Source: Chrysomallon squamiferum (Eukaryota; Mollusca; Gastropoda; Neomphalida; Peltospiridae). Taken from it: a stretch of DNA of 64,000 bases. Where the stretch lies: positions 16,520,456 through 16,584,455 of the forward strand of contig CM022671.1 of assembly GCA_012295275.1 (NCBI GenBank). Direction: 5' to 3'. Shown here one piece after another: positions 1-11,904 of this stretch. Below the pieces are notes generated by a model, which saw only the letters and a program-made list of their open reading frames with translations, made no database searches and was not told the origin of the DNA. Each line of letters starts with the position of its first letter. Within the stretch, counting starts at the first letter, position 1. A program made the translations under genes and the position numbers.

Positions 1-163
1 TGTGTTACAGAGAAAAAAAAAAGAGAGAGTATGTGTTTTGATTATAATGTTCATTTTTACTGGAAGAGAATAGTGTTTTAAAAAATTATGAAATAATTTA
101 GATACAATCATAAGTCATTCTTTTCTTCACTCTGTCATTATAATGTGATTCTATTTTGTGTAG

Positions 164-236
164 GTCTAACATCAACATCAATGATGTGTTGGGTGATTAC
201 AGTCTGACTTTGGTGGATTCTCTTGATACACTTGCT
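164..236 (+). CDS. EDEM1: EDEM1 exon a (first in window)
   Basis: Acceptor TTTTGTGTAG, donor GTAAGT. Enters with one base of a split codon and ends in phase 0. Encodes [21 protein letters not shown] plus TLA, the highly conserved start of the GH47 barrel. Confidence 0.95.
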
Positions 237-377
237 GTAAGTACTTCATACTTACACTAGTTTGTAGTGACTAATATCTCATTATGGGACAGACAGTAAA
301 TTATATTTAGCATATAAAAAGATCTGACAAAAAGGTAAAAGCTGAAGTTTTTAGGTTAAAGTTTTAATTAATTAATA

Positions 378-438
<61 letters not shown>

Positions 439-3400
439 TAGAATATGATATTAATACAGTGGCACATACTTGAATTTTGAAAAGGAAGTACAGTATTCCC
501 TCGCTATTCGCGGGGGTTACGTTCTTTACCCCCCGCGAATAGCGAAAAACCGCGAATATTGGATGCAGTTTTAAAACGTCTATTATGAGATTATATTGTA
601 TTTCACTAATGTAGTAATGATAATGTAAACACATTTTAATTTTGTACTGAAACAATATTTTAATCAGAAAGAAACGTAAGTACAGGAGGACAGTAACACC
701 GTAGCATAGTTACCCATACTGTATTACCGTACCGTAAAGACATTTTCTATGCGTACAATATATGTATTAGAATTGACAGAAAGTGGAACAAATTTAAAGG
801 CAAACAGACAGATAAATACAGTACGCACAGTTCAGGTAATAATAATACAATTCAGTAATAATATGCAATTAAAAACATTATTAATACACGGTCACAAAAA
901 ATATGCACTGTACATACAGTGTATGCATTATTAAAAAAATACGTACTGTATTGCAATACTAATTGAAAAAATTTGATACTGTTTGTGCTGTCACCAATAA
1001 TTAATGATAATAAAATGATGATGAAATTTGCAGTGCCATACGATGATGATGATAACACTAATGTACAGTATGGCACAGCTTAGCTGCTGCTTTACAGCAC
1101 TTTAGGTAATTATTCCTACTCTTCAGGCACTTAAGTCTCTATGACCTACAAAAACCTGGTTTACCGAGCATTTGTTTTTATGACGTTATGACGCTAGCCT
1201 GGTATACCAGCATACGATGCGATAGGGTTAAGAGCCTAACCCGCGAATATGCGGGGCCGCGAATGGGGAACCGCGAACAGGTGAGGGTATACTGTATGTG
1301 TTATTTTTATTATTATTATTTGTAGTAGTAGTAGAGATAGTAGAGTGTTAGTAGTAGTAGTATTACTACTATTATAGGTATTATTAGCATCTTCATTATC
1401 ATCTTTACCATTATTATTGTTATTATTACTATTAATGCTGTTATTTTAAAATAATTGTAGGTGATGGGGAACAGTAGTGAATTCAAGCGAGCTGTAAACC
1501 TTCTAAAAACGCAGCTTAATTTTGAAAAAAATAACACAGTGCAAGTGTTTGAGGCCTCTATCAGGTATGAATTATGGTTTTAGAGAAAGAAAGATCGTTG
1601 TTGTCTAATCCTTATATTTTGCAACAGTTGTGAATTAGTATTCAATTTATTGTTGTATAATTTAAATCTTCATACTTTTTATTACTTGTTTTTCTAACAG
1701 TTTTTCATTTCTCTATCTTAATTATAGAACAGCCAACCTATAAAAAATATATTTTTCTATGTTCAAATTGCATTATCAGTCCATATTTATGTGTGTTTTT
1801 AAATCTAATTATTAATTTTTTCTGGATAATTAAAAAAACGCTGTTTTCATGAAACATGTTTAATATAACATTGTTCACAATTTCTGTTTGCACTGTAACC
1901 TCCTTTCTCTTTTCTTTTTTCTTTTTTTTTTTTTTTTGACATATTTATATCCTGAAATATGTTTTTCACAAATCAGATAAGAGTTGTTTCCCTTTTCATA
2001 TTTCACCGAGTTAATTTTATTCTTACAATATCATAGGTACAAAGCTTTTTGAATTATTCAATTTCATTTTATTTAATAGGTATGTAAACTAATTAAAACA
2101 TTTTTTTTTGTACATTAATATTTGTTTTTTGTTTTAAAAGTCTAAGAATTTCAGATTATATCATATGTGTGTGTGTGTTTGTTTATATGAATAATTGTAT
2201 ATCATATTGGTTTGTTTCTAACTGAAGGGTCCTGGGTGCCTTACTGTCAGCTCATTTAATCATCACTGATCCTCATCAGCCATTTGGTGACATGGTTCCC
2301 CCAGACTATGACAACGAGCTTCTCCATTTGGCTCATGACCTGGCCACTCGGTTACTTCCAGCCTTTGAAAACACAGCAACAGGAATTCCATACCCTAGAG
2401 TGAGTCTCCTTGCTTCTTAGTTAGTTAGCTTCAGGGTGTGAAATAATTTCAACATCTGCACATCAGAAAAAAAAAAAAAAAAAAAAAAAAAAATCGTAAT
2501 AATAGTCTTGATTATTTTAATTTAAATACTATTTGTTTTATATTTTAACTAGGTAAGGTCACCTTATTTAATTCAAATTCAGGATTAGAAATAAACTGTT
2601 TTAATTTAATTATCTTTCTTTTTTATTTTATTTTTTTGACTTATCATTAAAATACCATAAATGATTTTAATGTTTAATTAGTTGCTATGGTTTTTTCTTA
2701 GATTATAATAATTATACATAAATTAAAAGAAATAAATAAATAATGCTTACAGTTTTAAATTTACTTGTCGTAATTTTGTAATTTTAATTTAAGTAAATTG
2801 TCACTAGACTGGTTGTGTTCTAGGTGAATCTGCTGCATGGGGTTCCTGCTGACTGTGTCAATGAGACATGTACTGCAGGAGCCGGTACACTTGTTTTAGA
2901 GTTCGGTGTACTTTCCCGGCTACTCGGAGACCCAGTCTATGAAAGCTTAGCTCGGCGAGCAGTGAAAAGCTTGTGGAAATACAGATCCAATGTGACTGGT
3001 CTTTTAGGTAAAAACAAATAAACATTATTCACTTACAGTCAAAATAAAATTTTGAAAAATTAATAGTTATGTTGTAATTTAAATTTCTACAATGGCTGTC
3101 ATTGTTGTGGATTTTTATAAAAAATTTCACAGCAGTGTGGTTCGTTATTGCTTAACAGTTAAGTGTGGTATACAAGTCAATGATAAAATTAATATGCAAC
3201 TTATTCTTTTCAATGGACTTGTTTTCTTCATTTTCACTATATTTAAAACAAATATATAAAAATTATCTTGTCATTTTCCATTAATTATCATTGATTTTTG
3301 GATAGTTAAAATTGTTACTCACTGATGTTTTATTTTAAAGTATAAAACTGGTTTTCCAGGTAATGTGATAAACATACAGACTGGGGAATGGGTTGGCAGA

Positions 3401-6400
3401 ATGAGTGGCTTGGGTGCAGGAATGGATTCTTTGTTTGAATATCTTTTGAAGGTTAGTTAGAACCACATAATATTCTCATTTACTGAATCTCAGTATTTCA
3501 TTGACAATACTTTATTCAAATACAGATCAGAACTGGTTAATTAATAACACAATACAACAACAATATAATCTGAAATTTGTCTTTAAATATTTCCTGATCA
3601 ATATTTGAAGATTAATAATGAACAGACTGATAGAAATTATATGTATATTATATCGTATTTGTACAATAAATTTTCTCAAAAAATCAGGTAGACAGTCCTA
3701 CATGTGGAACTGAAACTTGATAGGATTTTGACCATAAATAAATGTAGGATAATCAGGCCTGTATCAGCACCAGCTTTAGTACCAAATTATTATGCATATA
3801 AATGTGTGTATAATAATCAGGTACTGAATTTGGTGCTGACAGATATGTAATTATTTACTGTTTGTATATTAACTGTTAGGTTTAACTAGGTGTATTACAA
3901 CAATTATTTTCCTTCATTTTATTGTATTGTTTTATAATTTGTATTGTTTTTTTGTTTTTTTCAGTCATATATTTTGTTTGGTGATGAGCAGGATCTCAAG
4001 ATGTTTAATGAATCATATGAAACTATCAAATTTCATTTACGACAAGGGTAATTATATACACACACAGTATACACTCATATCAACACTGCTTAAACAAATC
4101 AAAATTTTTAAACCAGCATCAAATATTGGCATGTTTGTGTGTGTGTATATGTGTAAAATATGTGTTTGTAATTATATACATAAATTTTCAACAGTAATAG
4201 CATAATGAAAGTAAATTGTGTTATAAAAACACAAAGAAAACAGAGTGTCTACTTAATGATAAACCATTTAATAAACAACAACTGCTTAAAAAGACTTTTT
4301 GCATTATCTGATTAATATTGCAACAGTTTGTTTTCACTAAATAAATAATCATCACATTGTAATAACCAGGTGAGCAGATGAAACAAAGTAAACATTACTT
4401 CTGCGTGGTGGTGTTTCATATTTTAAATTTTCAACGAAAAATCTAGTATTTGAAATTGTTATTATACTATCTCGCTGAAAGGATAAAACTTGCTGGATAA
4501 AAATGAAAAATAAAAATTATATATGTTGTTGTTCAGGAGGTCAAAATGCAATGATGGGATTGGAAACCCACCAATCTATGTGAATGTTGACATGCGGACA
4601 GGGGACACAGCTAATACTTGGATAGACGCACTGCAGGCAGCTTGGTCAGGTGTACAGGTAACAGTTTAATTACAAAGCATTTAGCTTATTTAAAGGTTAT
4701 TTGACAGGTGTGCATTCAGATAATCTTTCACTACTGAAATAAAGGTAGTGTACATATTGATAATTTTTTAATTATTGAAAAATCAGGTATTTAACAAAGT
4801 ATTTAGATTATATAAAGCTGCATTCAGGTTATCTTTTACTTGATGAAGTAACAAGCAGTTAACAAATTATTTAAATTATATATAAACTACTTAGATTGGT
4901 GTATTATATTAGATTATCTGTTAATTATTGACATAACAGGTAGTTAACAAAATATTTAGATTTTGTAAATATGCTTTTCAGATGTTCAGGTAATTAATTA
5001 ATTTATTTATTATTGAAATAACAGGTAATTAATTATCTGTATAGCCGGATAATACTTGTTCCGTGTCCGTGAAATTTAAATTTTATATTATTGAAAACAA
5101 AAAGATGCCTCAGTGAAACATCTAAAGCTTGATTGTACAGGTAAAATAATTTAGTAATAAATAGCTAAGATTGTGTAGATTCTATAAATAATGTTATATC
5201 CAGTACAGATAAAAATCTTTAATAACTGAAATATGTAAATTGCTAGACATTAGATATATTATTTCTCTTATTAAAAAGATTTAATTATTTCTGTTATTAG
5301 ATATGGTTCTGCTAAACTACACTTTATTTCTGTTATTAAAATAAAATATAATATTTTAATAATGGATTGAAAAAAAATAATTAGATGGATAATACTTCTG
5401 AATATCTTCAATGGAGCAGATGTTTTTTTTTTCCCACTTTTCTATAAACCACTGTATTTACGTACATATATATATAAGTTTTAGTTATTTATACAGACCA
5501 TTCTGTATTTCTTACAGGTGCTAAATGGTGATATAGAAGAGGCAATATGTTCACACGCTTTATACTACTCCATATGGAGAAAATACGGAGGTCTTCCAGA
5601 GAGATACAATTGGCAGCTAAAAAAACCTGATGTCTTGTTTTACCCACTAAGGCCAGAATTTGTAGAATCCACATATTTCCTATACCAAGCAACCAAAAAC
5701 CCATTTTACCTCCATGTTGGCAGGGATATTCTCAATGATATTGAAGACCACACAAAAGCACAGTATGTTGTATTGTTTTTAAGTAATAGTTATTGTTTGA
5801 TTGACAGATAGAGAAAAGATTTTATTTCAGTACTTTATAAAAAAAAAACAATTTAATTCAGAGACTTTAGATATGAAAACCATACAAGAGCAAAATTGTT
5901 GAAATATTTTTAAGTAATAGTTATTGTTTGAGTAACAGAGAAAAATATAATAAAGAAAGTTATTTATGAAAACCAAACAAAAATATAGTATGTGGAAATG
6001 TTTCTTAAATTGTAATTGTTTGAGTGATAGGAATAATATGATAAAGAAAAGTAAAAAAGAACTATACACATTTTTTTTTGAAATATCCTTAAATAATAGT
6101 TGTTGTTTGAATGACAGATGGGAAAAATGTAATTCAGAAAAGTATATATGAAGTATATACAAAAGTAATAGTTCTTTGCTTGATAGATAGAGAAAATGTT
6201 TTATTTAAATACTTTATTTAAAAAAAAAAAAAAAATTATAAAGAAAAGACAATATATACATAAACCCCCACCAAAACAAAATTAAAAAACATAAGCAAAA
6301 CATTTTAACTCCTTTAAAATGTGTAGAATGATATTTTTTATTAATTTATTTTTATTTTTATTTTTATATAATTTTTTTCTGTCTCTTTAATGTATTGAAC

Positions 6401-7820
6401 TGAGAAAGGTGGATGTATAATATGGTGTATTAAAAATTTAATATTTTCATAGTAAACTAATCAGCATATCTTTATTAATAATATTCATAGGTAATTTAAG
6501 CAGTATATTTTTCCTTTATTCAATTGCATTGTGTATTTTTATTATTATTATTTTTATTTTTTTTATTGTTATGGTTGTTGTTGGTGATGTTATTAAATGT
6601 TTATTGTAAAGTAATTATTTATCTCCCCATATTTCTCCTATCTATTTAAGAGTTATTTCCCTTCCAGTATTTAAATGAAACAAACTGAAACTTGATAATT
6701 ATTATTACTGTTTATTTCACCTGTACACATCAGTACCTAAAATTGTGTTTTAAAACCTAATAATTTTGTTTCTGTAACAAGAATTAATTTATAAATTGAA
6801 ATTTCACCGAGTTGTGTGTGTTGATGTATTTATAGATGTGGCTATGGCACTGTTCATGATGTCAACACAAAAACACTAGAAGACCGAATGGAAAGCTTTT
6901 TTCTGGGTGAAACGTGTAAATATTTGATTTTAGTAAGTACAGCTTGGAGTGACTTCATCTAGTATTTTATTATTTAAATATTTTTCATTGGGAATTTGAA
7001 AACCTTACCTCTGTTATTTAATCTGATGAATCTGTCAATGAACCTGTATGCATCCCAAAAATAATTTTAAAGACCCCAAAACTTTTATCAGAGGCATATT
7101 TAAGTGTATTAGTTAAAGATCTTGATGTCATTGTTAAGCCAGTTTAAGTGTGAATGCAGCTAATTAGCACTGCTGACAACTAAATCAGAAATTTATTATG
7201 TCACAAGCCAATTTCCAGTGTTTACTAAATATATTTTAATTTATATTTGCATGTACAGTAAACAATGGCTGAAACAGAATTATATTTTTAACCAGTTCTG
7301 TGCATGATTATATTAAAAGTAATATTTTTGTTACTAACATTTTATTTTTAATTTAAACAAAATAATTTTTATAAAAATAAAAAAATATTGTGCAAGCACT
7401 TGGTTGTTATATTCATTCACCCTGCAGACAGAAAAATAAACAAGAATCCATTTATAAAACAAGTTAAGAGGCATTTGACTGATGTGATAAATAAATTACA
7501 TACATAACATTTTAAAGTTCAATGTTTATATTTCTGTCTCTTCCAGTTGTTTGATGTAGATAACCACTTAAACAAGAAAGCTTCAGATTATATATTTTCA
7601 ACTGAGGGACACATCTACCCAGTAGACAGGCGCTTTCGCAAGAAACCATGGGAGGAGTGGAGAAGTACTTTCCAAGAGATTTCTGTTGTTGATGCAAGAA
7701 CCAATATCTCAAATGTAAGTCATTATAGGGATTCCCCTGACAAAACGTTCTAGTCCAAAACTAATATATAATAAAACAATATAATATTTTAATGTTTGAT
7801 ACAAATATCATATAATAATA

Positions 7821-7914
<94 letters not shown>

Positions 7915-8022
7915 GATTTTAAATATTCTTTTTGATTATAATGTTCCATCATAAAAGAAGGTTGTAAATTATAGTGAAATTCAGCTGATAATTCCAATGA
8001 GTATTAAAATATTCAAACCATC

Positions 8023-8061
<39 letters not shown>

Positions 8062-8317
8062 GTGAAAAAAATAATCTCTTAGTTTTATTTAATACAACTT
8101 GAACTTTTTCTATTTCTTTCTTTCTGTAAGTTCCCACCACTTCAAGAAAAAAAGAAAGAAAAGAAAATAATGATAATAATAATAATATTAATTGATATTT
8201 ATTTTTAAAATTTTATTTCAGTGTAATAACATTCCACTGGAAAGCAAACACTTTCTTCCAATGAAAAGCCGATATTTACATCAAATGGAGTCGGCTGTTG
8301 GACTTCATGATAACTAG
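164..8317 (+). CDS. EDEM1: EDEM1, ER degradation-enhancing alpha-mannosidase-like protein (11 exons, 5' end outside window)
   Basis: GH47-family ER protein that trims or recognises mannose on misfolded glycoproteins and sends them to ER-associated degradation. Joined exons: 164-236, 1461-1564, 2228-2399, 2824-3007, 3360-3451, 3965-4047, 4537-4657, 5518-5762, 6836-6932, 7547-7714, 8222-8317. All junctions are GT-AG and phases agree, giving 477 codons plus TAG. Visible motifs in order: [73 protein letters not shown]. Acids equivalent to the GH47 catalytic set (E of FEASIR, D of GAGMDS, E of RPEFVES) and the calcium-site TEGH are kept, as expected for EDEM1. The C-terminal [17 protein letters not shown] matches the EDEM1 tail, which argues against EDEM2, EDEM3 or a Golgi mannosidase. 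The signal-anchor and first part of the domain lie left of the window. Confidence 0.95.
237..1460. other. EDEM1 intron with (ATA)n and a Tigger-like MITE
   Basis: Non-coding. Holds an (ATA)n tract at about 379-438, the 804-bp MITE described separately, and short (TTA/GTA)n tracts before the acceptor. Short reading frames here are not supported. Confidence 0.85.
491..1294. mobile_element. Tigger/pogo-like MITE in EDEM1 intron
   Basis: Bounded by TA (489-490 and 1295-1296). The left end reads CAGTATTCCCTCG and the right end CGAGGGTATACTG in spirit (GAGGGTATACTG as read), so the ends are inverted repeats. Both ends carry nested CGCGAATA-type runs (about 508-560 and 1238-1278), typical of Tigger-family termini with a TA target duplication. 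The interior has no recognisable transposase, so it is non-autonomous. Family assignment is from the terminal pattern only. Confidence 0.6.
1461..1564 (+). CDS. EDEM1: EDEM1 exon b
   Basis: Acceptor ATAATTGTAG, donor GTATGA. Encodes [12 protein letters not shown] and ends in VQVFEASIR, which carries the first conserved glutamate. Ends in phase 2. Confidence 0.95.
1565..2823. other. EDEM1 introns b-c and c-d, apart from exon c
   Basis: AT-rich sequence around the exon at 2228-2399, with a T-run at about 1912-1937 and an A-run at about 2467-2493. I see nothing else of note. Confidence 0.7.
2228..2399 (+). CDS. EDEM1: EDEM1 exon c
   Basis: Acceptor CTGAAG, donor GTGAGT. Encodes [20 protein letters not shown] through [16 protein letters not shown], a near-identical match to the family. 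Ends in phase 0. Confidence 0.95.
2824..3007 (+). CDS. EDEM1: EDEM1 exon d
   Basis: Acceptor GTTCTAG, donor GTAAAA. Encodes the [20 protein letters not shown] segment with its conserved cysteine, then [19 protein letters not shown]. Contains NVT and NET sequons. Ends in phase 1. Confidence 0.95.
3360..3451 (+). CDS. EDEM1: EDEM1 exon e
   Basis: Acceptor TTTTCCAG, donor GTTAGT. Encodes [20 protein letters not shown] then [10 protein letters not shown]. The aspartate of GAGMDS corresponds to the catalytic aspartate of GH47. Ends in phase 0. Confidence 0.95.
3760..3846. repeat. Imperfect inverted repeat
   Basis: TCAGCACCAGCTTTAGTACC on the left pairs with the reverse complement of GGTACTGAATTTGGTGCTGA on the right, with ATAAT next to each arm. 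It could fold as a hairpin or be a small MITE remnant. Confidence 0.5.
3965..4047 (+). CDS. EDEM1: EDEM1 exon f
   Basis: Acceptor GTTTTTTTCAG, donor GTAATT. Encodes [20 protein letters not shown] and IKFHLRQ. Ends in phase 2. Confidence 0.95.
4537..4657 (+). CDS. EDEM1: EDEM1 exon g
   Basis: Acceptor TTGTTCAG, donor GTAACA. Encodes [20 protein letters not shown] to [13 protein letters not shown]. Its 3' border seeds a diverged tandem array in the next intron. Confidence 0.93.
4652..5165 (+). repeat. Diverged tandem repeat seeded at the EDEM1 exon g donor
   Basis: The exon border GTACAG/GTAACAG and following bases recur in altered form (CAGGTATTTAACAAAGTATT, CAGGTAGTTAACAAAATATT, GTACAGGTAAAATAATT) about five or six times, 60-150 bp apart. 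Most copies keep a potential 5' splice site. The copies are strongly diverged, so the array is old. Confidence 0.5.
5518..5762 (+). CDS. EDEM1: EDEM1 exon h
   Basis: Acceptor TTCTTACAG, donor GTATGT. Encodes [20 protein letters not shown] and [20 protein letters not shown], including the third conserved acid. Ends in phase 2, splitting a glutamine codon. The last 25 bases recur in the following intron. Confidence 0.95.
5738..6210 (+). repeat. Tandem repeat seeded at the EDEM1 exon h donor
   Basis: About five units of roughly 100-110 bp. Unit 1 begins inside the exon (GATATTGAAGACCACACAAA) and runs through the donor into AAGTAATAGTTATTGTTTGA. Unit 2 (from about 5870) repeats this as GATATGAAAACCATACAAGA followed by the same AAGTAATAGTTATTGTTTGA. 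Units 3-5 are more diverged. So at least 25 bases of exon sequence were duplicated into the intron. Confidence 0.75.
6211..6835. other. Rest of EDEM1 intron h-i
   Basis: AT-rich with A- and T-runs. I see nothing coding or regulatory beyond the acceptor. Confidence 0.7.
6836..6932 (+). CDS. EDEM1: EDEM1 exon i
   Basis: Acceptor GTATTTATAG, donor GTAAGT. Encodes [20 protein letters not shown] then [12 protein letters not shown]. Ends in phase 0. Confidence 0.95.
6933..7546. other. EDEM1 intron i-j
   Basis: AT-rich intron, nothing recognised. Confidence 0.7.
7547..7714 (+). CDS. EDEM1: EDEM1 exon j
   Basis: Acceptor GTCTCTTCCAG, donor GTAAGT. Encodes [20 protein letters not shown] then [16 protein letters not shown] is the conserved C-terminal calcium-site motif of GH47. 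The downstream part is variable, as in other EDEM1 proteins. Confidence 0.95.
7821..7907. repeat. (CT)n(TA)n microsatellite
   Basis: Compound dinucleotide tract in the EDEM1 intron before the terminal exon: CT to 7876 with one interruption, then TA. Confidence 0.95.
8027..8057. repeat. (CT)n microsatellite
   Basis: Pure CT tract about 165 bp upstream of the terminal EDEM1 acceptor, on the sense strand. Confidence 0.95.
8222..8317 (+). CDS. EDEM1: EDEM1 terminal coding exon
   Basis: Acceptor TTTTATTTCAG. Encodes [20 protein letters not shown] then [11 protein letters not shown] and TAG. The SNCN-to-VGL pattern matches the EDEM1 C-terminus. Confidence 0.95.
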   Translation, partial: CNNIPLESKHFLPMKSRYLHQMESAVGLHDN

Positions 8318-8467
8318 TTCAGGGTTACCACTACTTCACTATGCAAAATTGATTACTTCAGAAACATTTTTATCTTGTCTTTGTTAAAAAAACCACAAAT
8401 ATCCTCATCTTTCAGGACTAACTTATAATGTATGTATATGAATGTTATAAAAAGTCTTGTTTTTAAA

Positions 8468-8470
<3 letters not shown>

Positions 8471-8557
<87 letters not shown>

Positions 8558-8576
8558 TGTGTGTTTTGTGTGTGTG
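8471..8576. repeat. (GT)n microsatellite
   Basis: About 106 bp of GT with a few TTTG interruptions, 150 bp past the EDEM1 stop codon. It accounts for the Cys-Val and Thr-His reading frames here. Confidence 0.95.
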
Positions 8577-8632
8577 TTTAATTGCGGGCATGCATGGGCA
8601 TGCAATACAGAAACCACAGTTTAGTGGCTGTA

Positions 8633-8734
8633 TGTCTGTGACAGACATCTTGAAGTTCCACCACAAAGTTTATTATTTATTTAATTCTGTATCACCACTA
8701 CATTTGTCCCATCCTTGAATGTCTGTCACAGACA
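8633..8734. repeat. Two 15-bp palindromes in inverted relation
   Basis: TGTCTGTGACAGACA at 8633-8647 and TGTCTGTCACAGACA at 8720-8734. Each is a perfect palindrome around one central base, and the two are reverse complements of each other. Confidence 0.8.
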
Positions 8735-9777
8735 GATACCAGTGTATACATACAGACAGACAGACATACATAAATGTGCACACACATATATACATGCATA
8801 TAAACCTACAAACACACACATACAAGCATGTACCTATGCACATACATACATATATAAAGCATGTATATATACATATGTATGCACACACAAATGAATACTG
8901 AACAAATATATCTTGGGATGGTGAATTTTTAACATATTTCTTTATAGTTTTCTATACCACTGAATGATTGTATACCACTCAAAAATATATCCAAATCACT
9001 TTCGGTTTTTTGTATCAGTGTAATTTTACCGATTTTAATTTAATTTTTTAAAATGTTATTGACTTTTCTTGTTATAAATACATGGTGATGTACAGAAAAA
9101 TCTATTTTTATAACTGGAGAAATGTATTTATTACAGGATTTGTATTTTGTTGTTTAATTTATATAATATCTAATATGGTTTGGTTTTGTTTGTTTTTTTT
9201 TTCTGTGTGTTTTTTTCTTTGTTAGAGGTATATGAAAAATGTATTGTGTTTAAGAGCATAATTGTGACATATATTTTTTAATTGTATTAATTATTATTCC
9301 TGTATTTGTGTAGGTTTTTTAGAAATGTTTTTTAGAACACTGGCATACAAAACTAAAAAAAACCAGGAGAAATGTTCCAAGAACAAAGTCAGTAGAATAT
9401 AGCTGCAAAAATGCAGTTCATAATTAAACAAACATTTTAAAATTTTAGAACCATAAGATGCCTATTAGAGGCATTTTCAAATACGAAATTAGTCATTCCA
9501 AATAGAAATTTATTTTATACTTTAAAAAATATAAATGTTGTGTACATTCTATCGTAATCAGACATTTAATAATCAAATATGTTAGTGATGATAAAACTGG
9601 ACTGGCTCAATCACTTGTAAATATCTAGAAAGTTATTTGTATTTATTTGTACATCAGATGTTAAATTTTGACTCACAAAATAATTGAAATTAATATTTTT
9701 AGCAGATATTTAAGTATTTTTCTATGTGTTTTTTTTATTGTTATTTATTTATTTATTTATTACATATTTGTTATTAT

Positions 9778-9813
<36 letters not shown>

Positions 9814-10204
9814 CTTGTAAATGAAAAGTTCTTTCAGTGGACTTATACAAGTATAAAGATGAGTGTAATTTCACAAATATTCTTTTATTATTTGCTCATC
9901 ATTACCAGTAATTTAATTTCAGTATTACTGTCAGTGACAGTTTTGTCTGTAAAAAAATAGATTTTATAAATATTTATATCATTATTATTATTATTATATA
10001 TTCATTTATGCTGTTCTTAACAGAAAGGTAAAAAAAAAAAAAAAATTGTTAAAAATAAATTTTAATATAGTCCATTGCTTAAGAAATTATTATTCCAGAG
10101 AATTAAAAACTCTGAATCTACTATTTATGACATAGATGATTATATTTTTCACTGTGGGAAATTTCTGGAATTGTAGATTGTTAGTATTAGCTTTGAACAT
10201 TTGG

Positions 10205-10562
10205 GAATTGTATAATTATAGATAAAAATTAATATCTCAATACATTTAATATTAACAGAACACTGTGCTTGGGAATTGTATAGCTGTAAACTTGTAGACA
10301 AAAAAAAAAATGTTTCGACACATTTAATGTTAATAGTTAAAAGATTGCACTTGGGAATTGTCTAGTTATAGATACAAAAACCAATATCTCAACACATTTA
10401 ATATTAACAGTCAGAACATCATACTTGAAAATTGTATAGTTATAGATAAAGATTAATATATCAACATATTTAATATTAACAGTTAGAACATCACTCTTGG
10501 GAACTGTATAGTTATAGATGAAAAAAAAAAAATATCTCAACACATTTAATATTTATAGTTAT
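10205..10562 (+). repeat. Tandem repeat, about 70-80 bp x 5
   Basis: Five diverged units each start GGGAATTGTATAGTTATAGA (or close) and contain ATCTCAACACATTTAATATT and a TTAACAGTTAGAACATCA-like segment. Located in the EDEM1 3' flank. Confidence 0.85.
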
Positions 10563-11654
10563 CAAGTTTCAAACTAATTTTTTTTCTCTCAAAAAAACCC
10601 AAACAATTGGTTTCTGATGTTTGTGGGATTTTTCCAGTATGGTAACACCAGAAAGGATATTTGTTTCAAATGTATGTGAAGTTTTTTTTTTTTTTCATAA
10701 TGGTAACTTTAGAGAGAAAATCTACTGACACTCGTCTAGAATAAACTCTCAGACACCAGTTTATTATAACACAGAATTTTACATAGACAATAAAGCTGTG
10801 TTTTATCTTCTTTGTCAAACAAGTTACTAGAAATAGAATAATGACAGCTACCAAAGACTGATCCTGGATGCAGTCATACTTCAGACTAGCAAACTAACCT
10901 GTAATATATATAAATATTTATATTATGTAAGATCCAATAATTTACTGATATTACTGATCCAGTAAACAAAATAACTACTGACATATGCACTTGTTAATAT
11001 TTATGGTTGAAAGGTAGAAGAGAATAACATTATTATAAACACAACTGCCATGAGTTATATGTTCTGACTTTAGGAAGAAGCTTTTTAAACAGTACCTCTC
11101 TTTTTCCATCATTATGAGAAACAATTTATCTCACTCCAAATAACGATTAATATTAAATCTGTTGCGATATTGTTTATCAAATATTCATTTTATTTTTTCA
11201 GTAAAGAGGTATTTCTGATAAAGTCCATGCATAAAATAGTCATTTGTATTGATTTTCTTTGTTACAAATCTTAGTGATAGTTGGATTAGATGTCTGCTGA
11301 AGGTGACTGGGAAATTTATTCAGAACCACTAAATGAATTTTGATTACTTATATGGGACAGCAGTCAATGATAATTTTTTTTTTTAGAGACTTCCTTAAAA
11401 AAGAAAAATATTTTATTGAATTCTGTATATCTGTATTGTTGTAGTAATATAATTTTTAAATAAAAGACACCTGATTTTTTTAGATAAGTGAGATTTTAAT
11501 TTTACCCTGGCTTACCAATTCAGCCTTAAGTATTTTTTGATTACTCTTGGTGTGTTTTTTTGGTGTTTTTTTTTTTAATGATTTGAAATAATGACATATT
11601 TATATTACAATAAACTTGATGTAGTCATAATAGCTGTTGATGCATAATGTCACA

Positions 11655-11745
11655 GTCTGTTAGAGGTGCTGTGTGGCTCAATGCCTCTGATTTCAGCACT
11701 AAAGGTTTCTTATAGGGTGACTGCTTCAGTATAAAAATCTGTATA
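11655..11745 (+). repeat. Possible tRNA-derived SINE remnant
   Basis: GTGCTGTGTGGCTCAATG resembles a pol III A box context, and GATTTCAGCACTAAAGGTTT follows at a tRNA-like distance. The B box is degraded. No full tRNA cloverleaf can be drawn. Confidence 0.2.
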
Positions 11746-11873
11746 ACTGCTAATGTTCCCAGTAGAGCAGAAGAAAATAGACTAAAACTGATTGCAAAAA
11801 ACTTCAGAATTAACATGAGATATTTTGTTTTAAAGATGCATTTATGAATTTGTATCTTGCAAGATGATTTTTC

Positions 11874-11904
<31 letters not shown>

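Larger units (their letters stand above)
3008..3964. other. EDEM1 introns d-e and e-f, apart from exon e
   Basis: AT-rich, no coding signal outside the exon. Contains the imperfect inverted repeat at 3760-3846. Confidence 0.7.
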
